DNA from: Sphingobacterium thalpophilum | Lineage (GTDB): Bacteria > Bacteroidota > Bacteroidia > Sphingobacteriales > Sphingobacteriaceae | DNA length: 64,000 bases | Reading direction: 5' to 3' | Assembly: GCF_038396785.1 (NCBI RefSeq) | Contig: NZ_CP151087.1 | Location: 5,208,001-5,272,000, forward strand | In this document: positions 63,586 through 64,000 of the stretch, in pieces | Layout of the letters: each line of letters begins with the position of its first letter | How positions within the stretch are numbered: position 1 is the stretch's first letter | Made by a program: the position numbers and the translations under genes | Notes under the pieces: generated by a model | What the model was told of the DNA's origin: nothing | What the model saw: the letters and a program-made list of their open reading frames with translations, nothing else | The model's database searches: none

Positions 63586-64000
63586 TTAAAATAGTGCCTT
63601 CAGTCCGATGTTGAAAAAACGCATTTGTGGTGCTTGTCCAATATTCAATTGCATCGTTTCCTTTTCTTTGGCAATGGTCAGTAGGTTGGATCCCGTGGCA
63701 TAAATCCCCAGTTCGTGTATAAACTTAGCATTGAATAGACGCTTTGGGAAATCGTAAGACAGCTGCACTTTGGATAGGTTGATGCGATCGGTCTTGTAAA
63801 GCCAAAAGTCTGAGCTTCGAAAGTTGTTGTCACTGTTAAAGGTGGTAAGGCGCGGATAAGTTGCGGTCTCCTTGGTCGACTCTGTCCAGCGGTCACGTAC
63901 GACCACTGAATATTTATCTTCCGCATCTAACCAAAAGTAAGAACTGTTTTTCATCGCTTTGGCTCCGAACTGTCCCGTTGCCGCGGCAAATAATGTGAAA
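63586..64000 (-). CDS. SusC/RagA-family TonB-dependent importer, C-terminal part (xylan PUL; 5' end outside window)
   Basis: Only the last 137 or so codons are inside the window. The frame is open through base 64000 (LFAAATGQFGAKAMKNSSYF runs across the internal ATG at 63954), so the gene continues to the right. The sequence shows the SusC C-terminus: FRSSDFWLYKTDRINLSKVQ, LSYDFPKRLFNAKFIHELGI, YATGSNLLTIAKEKE, and terminal FNIGLKALF. Downstream of it lies susD, the conserved partner. Whether it carries an STN domain cannot be seen. Confidence 0.92.
   Translation of the reverse strand, partial: FTLFAAATGQFGAKAMKNSSYFWLDAEDKYSVVVRDRWTESTKETATYPRLTTFNSDNNFRSSDFWLYKTDRINLSKVQLSYDFPKRLFNAKFIHELGIYATGSNLLTIAKEKETMQLNIGQAPQMRFFNIGLKALF

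Overview
The window reads as chromosomal DNA of a Sphingobacterium-like member of the Bacteroidota (Sphingobacteriaceae). The main reasons are three SusC/SusD polysaccharide utilisation loci (PULs), a hybrid two-component system with an AraC output, FecR/ECF regulation, TamA/TamB-type genes, and several TAnnTTTG-like promoter boxes. Species assignment is inference; no rRNA, tRNA or CRISPR array was seen.

Layout. (1) 1-10.7 kb, plus strand: an alpha-mannan PUL. It has an ECF sigma factor (cut by the left edge), FecR, a SusC with an STN signalling domain, SusD, a SusE-like lipoprotein and two GH76 endo-alpha-1,6-mannanases, closed by a strong terminator. (2) 10.7-23 kb: envelope and stress genes: a PA2169/DUF2383 protein, YihY, CsbD, SemiSWEET, a TamA-like lipoprotein overlapping TamB, a PRC-barrel protein and OmpA, plus two very small ORFs. 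(3) 23-37 kb, plus strand: a beta-1,4-galactan PUL. It has a hybrid two-component sensor, a clan GH-A enzyme (GH147-like by context), SusC without STN, SusD, a SusE/F-like lipoprotein, GH53 galactanase and a broken GH2 beta-galactosidase. (4) 37-40 kb: a decay zone with a frameshifted outer-membrane beta-barrel remnant, a second PA2169 paralogue and an intact IS5-type element 25 bases upstream of that paralogue. (5) 39.8-47.3 kb: an FAD/NAD(P)-binding protein and a signalling cluster of CHASE3-HAMP-GAF hybrid kinase with three receivers, a lone receiver, CheR and a NarL/LuxR regulator. (6) 47.5-53.9 kb: a divergent pair, a DUF5695-like (alpha/alpha)-type protein and a multimodular GH43. (7) 53.9-56.3 kb: two unrecognised genes, then a truncated tagaturonate-reductase-like fragment abutting an unidentified gene tail, a probable rearrangement scar. 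(8) 56.4-64 kb, minus strand: a xylan PUL of SusC (cut by the right edge), SusD, DUF1735-type lipoprotein, GH10 xylanase with an inserted CBM region, GH5 with a ricin-type lectin domain, and an SGNH/SASA acetylesterase.

How it works together. Each PUL pairs an outer-membrane importer (SusCD) with surface or periplasmic hydrolases for one polymer: fungal-type alpha-mannan, pectic galactan and xylan. Regulation differs: the mannan PUL uses sigma/anti-sigma trans-envelope signalling, matched by the STN domain on its SusC. The galactan PUL uses a periplasmic sugar sensor, and its SusC lacks STN. Several broken genes (GH2, the beta-barrel, the UxaB-like fragment) suggest ongoing erosion and reshuffling between PULs. 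No clearly new defence or mobile system was found. The most unusual signals are the permuted CBM halves inside GH10, the rearrangement scar near 56.19 kb, the receiver duplication in the kinase cluster, and the uncharacterised DUF5695/GH43 pair with direct repeats in its promoter region.
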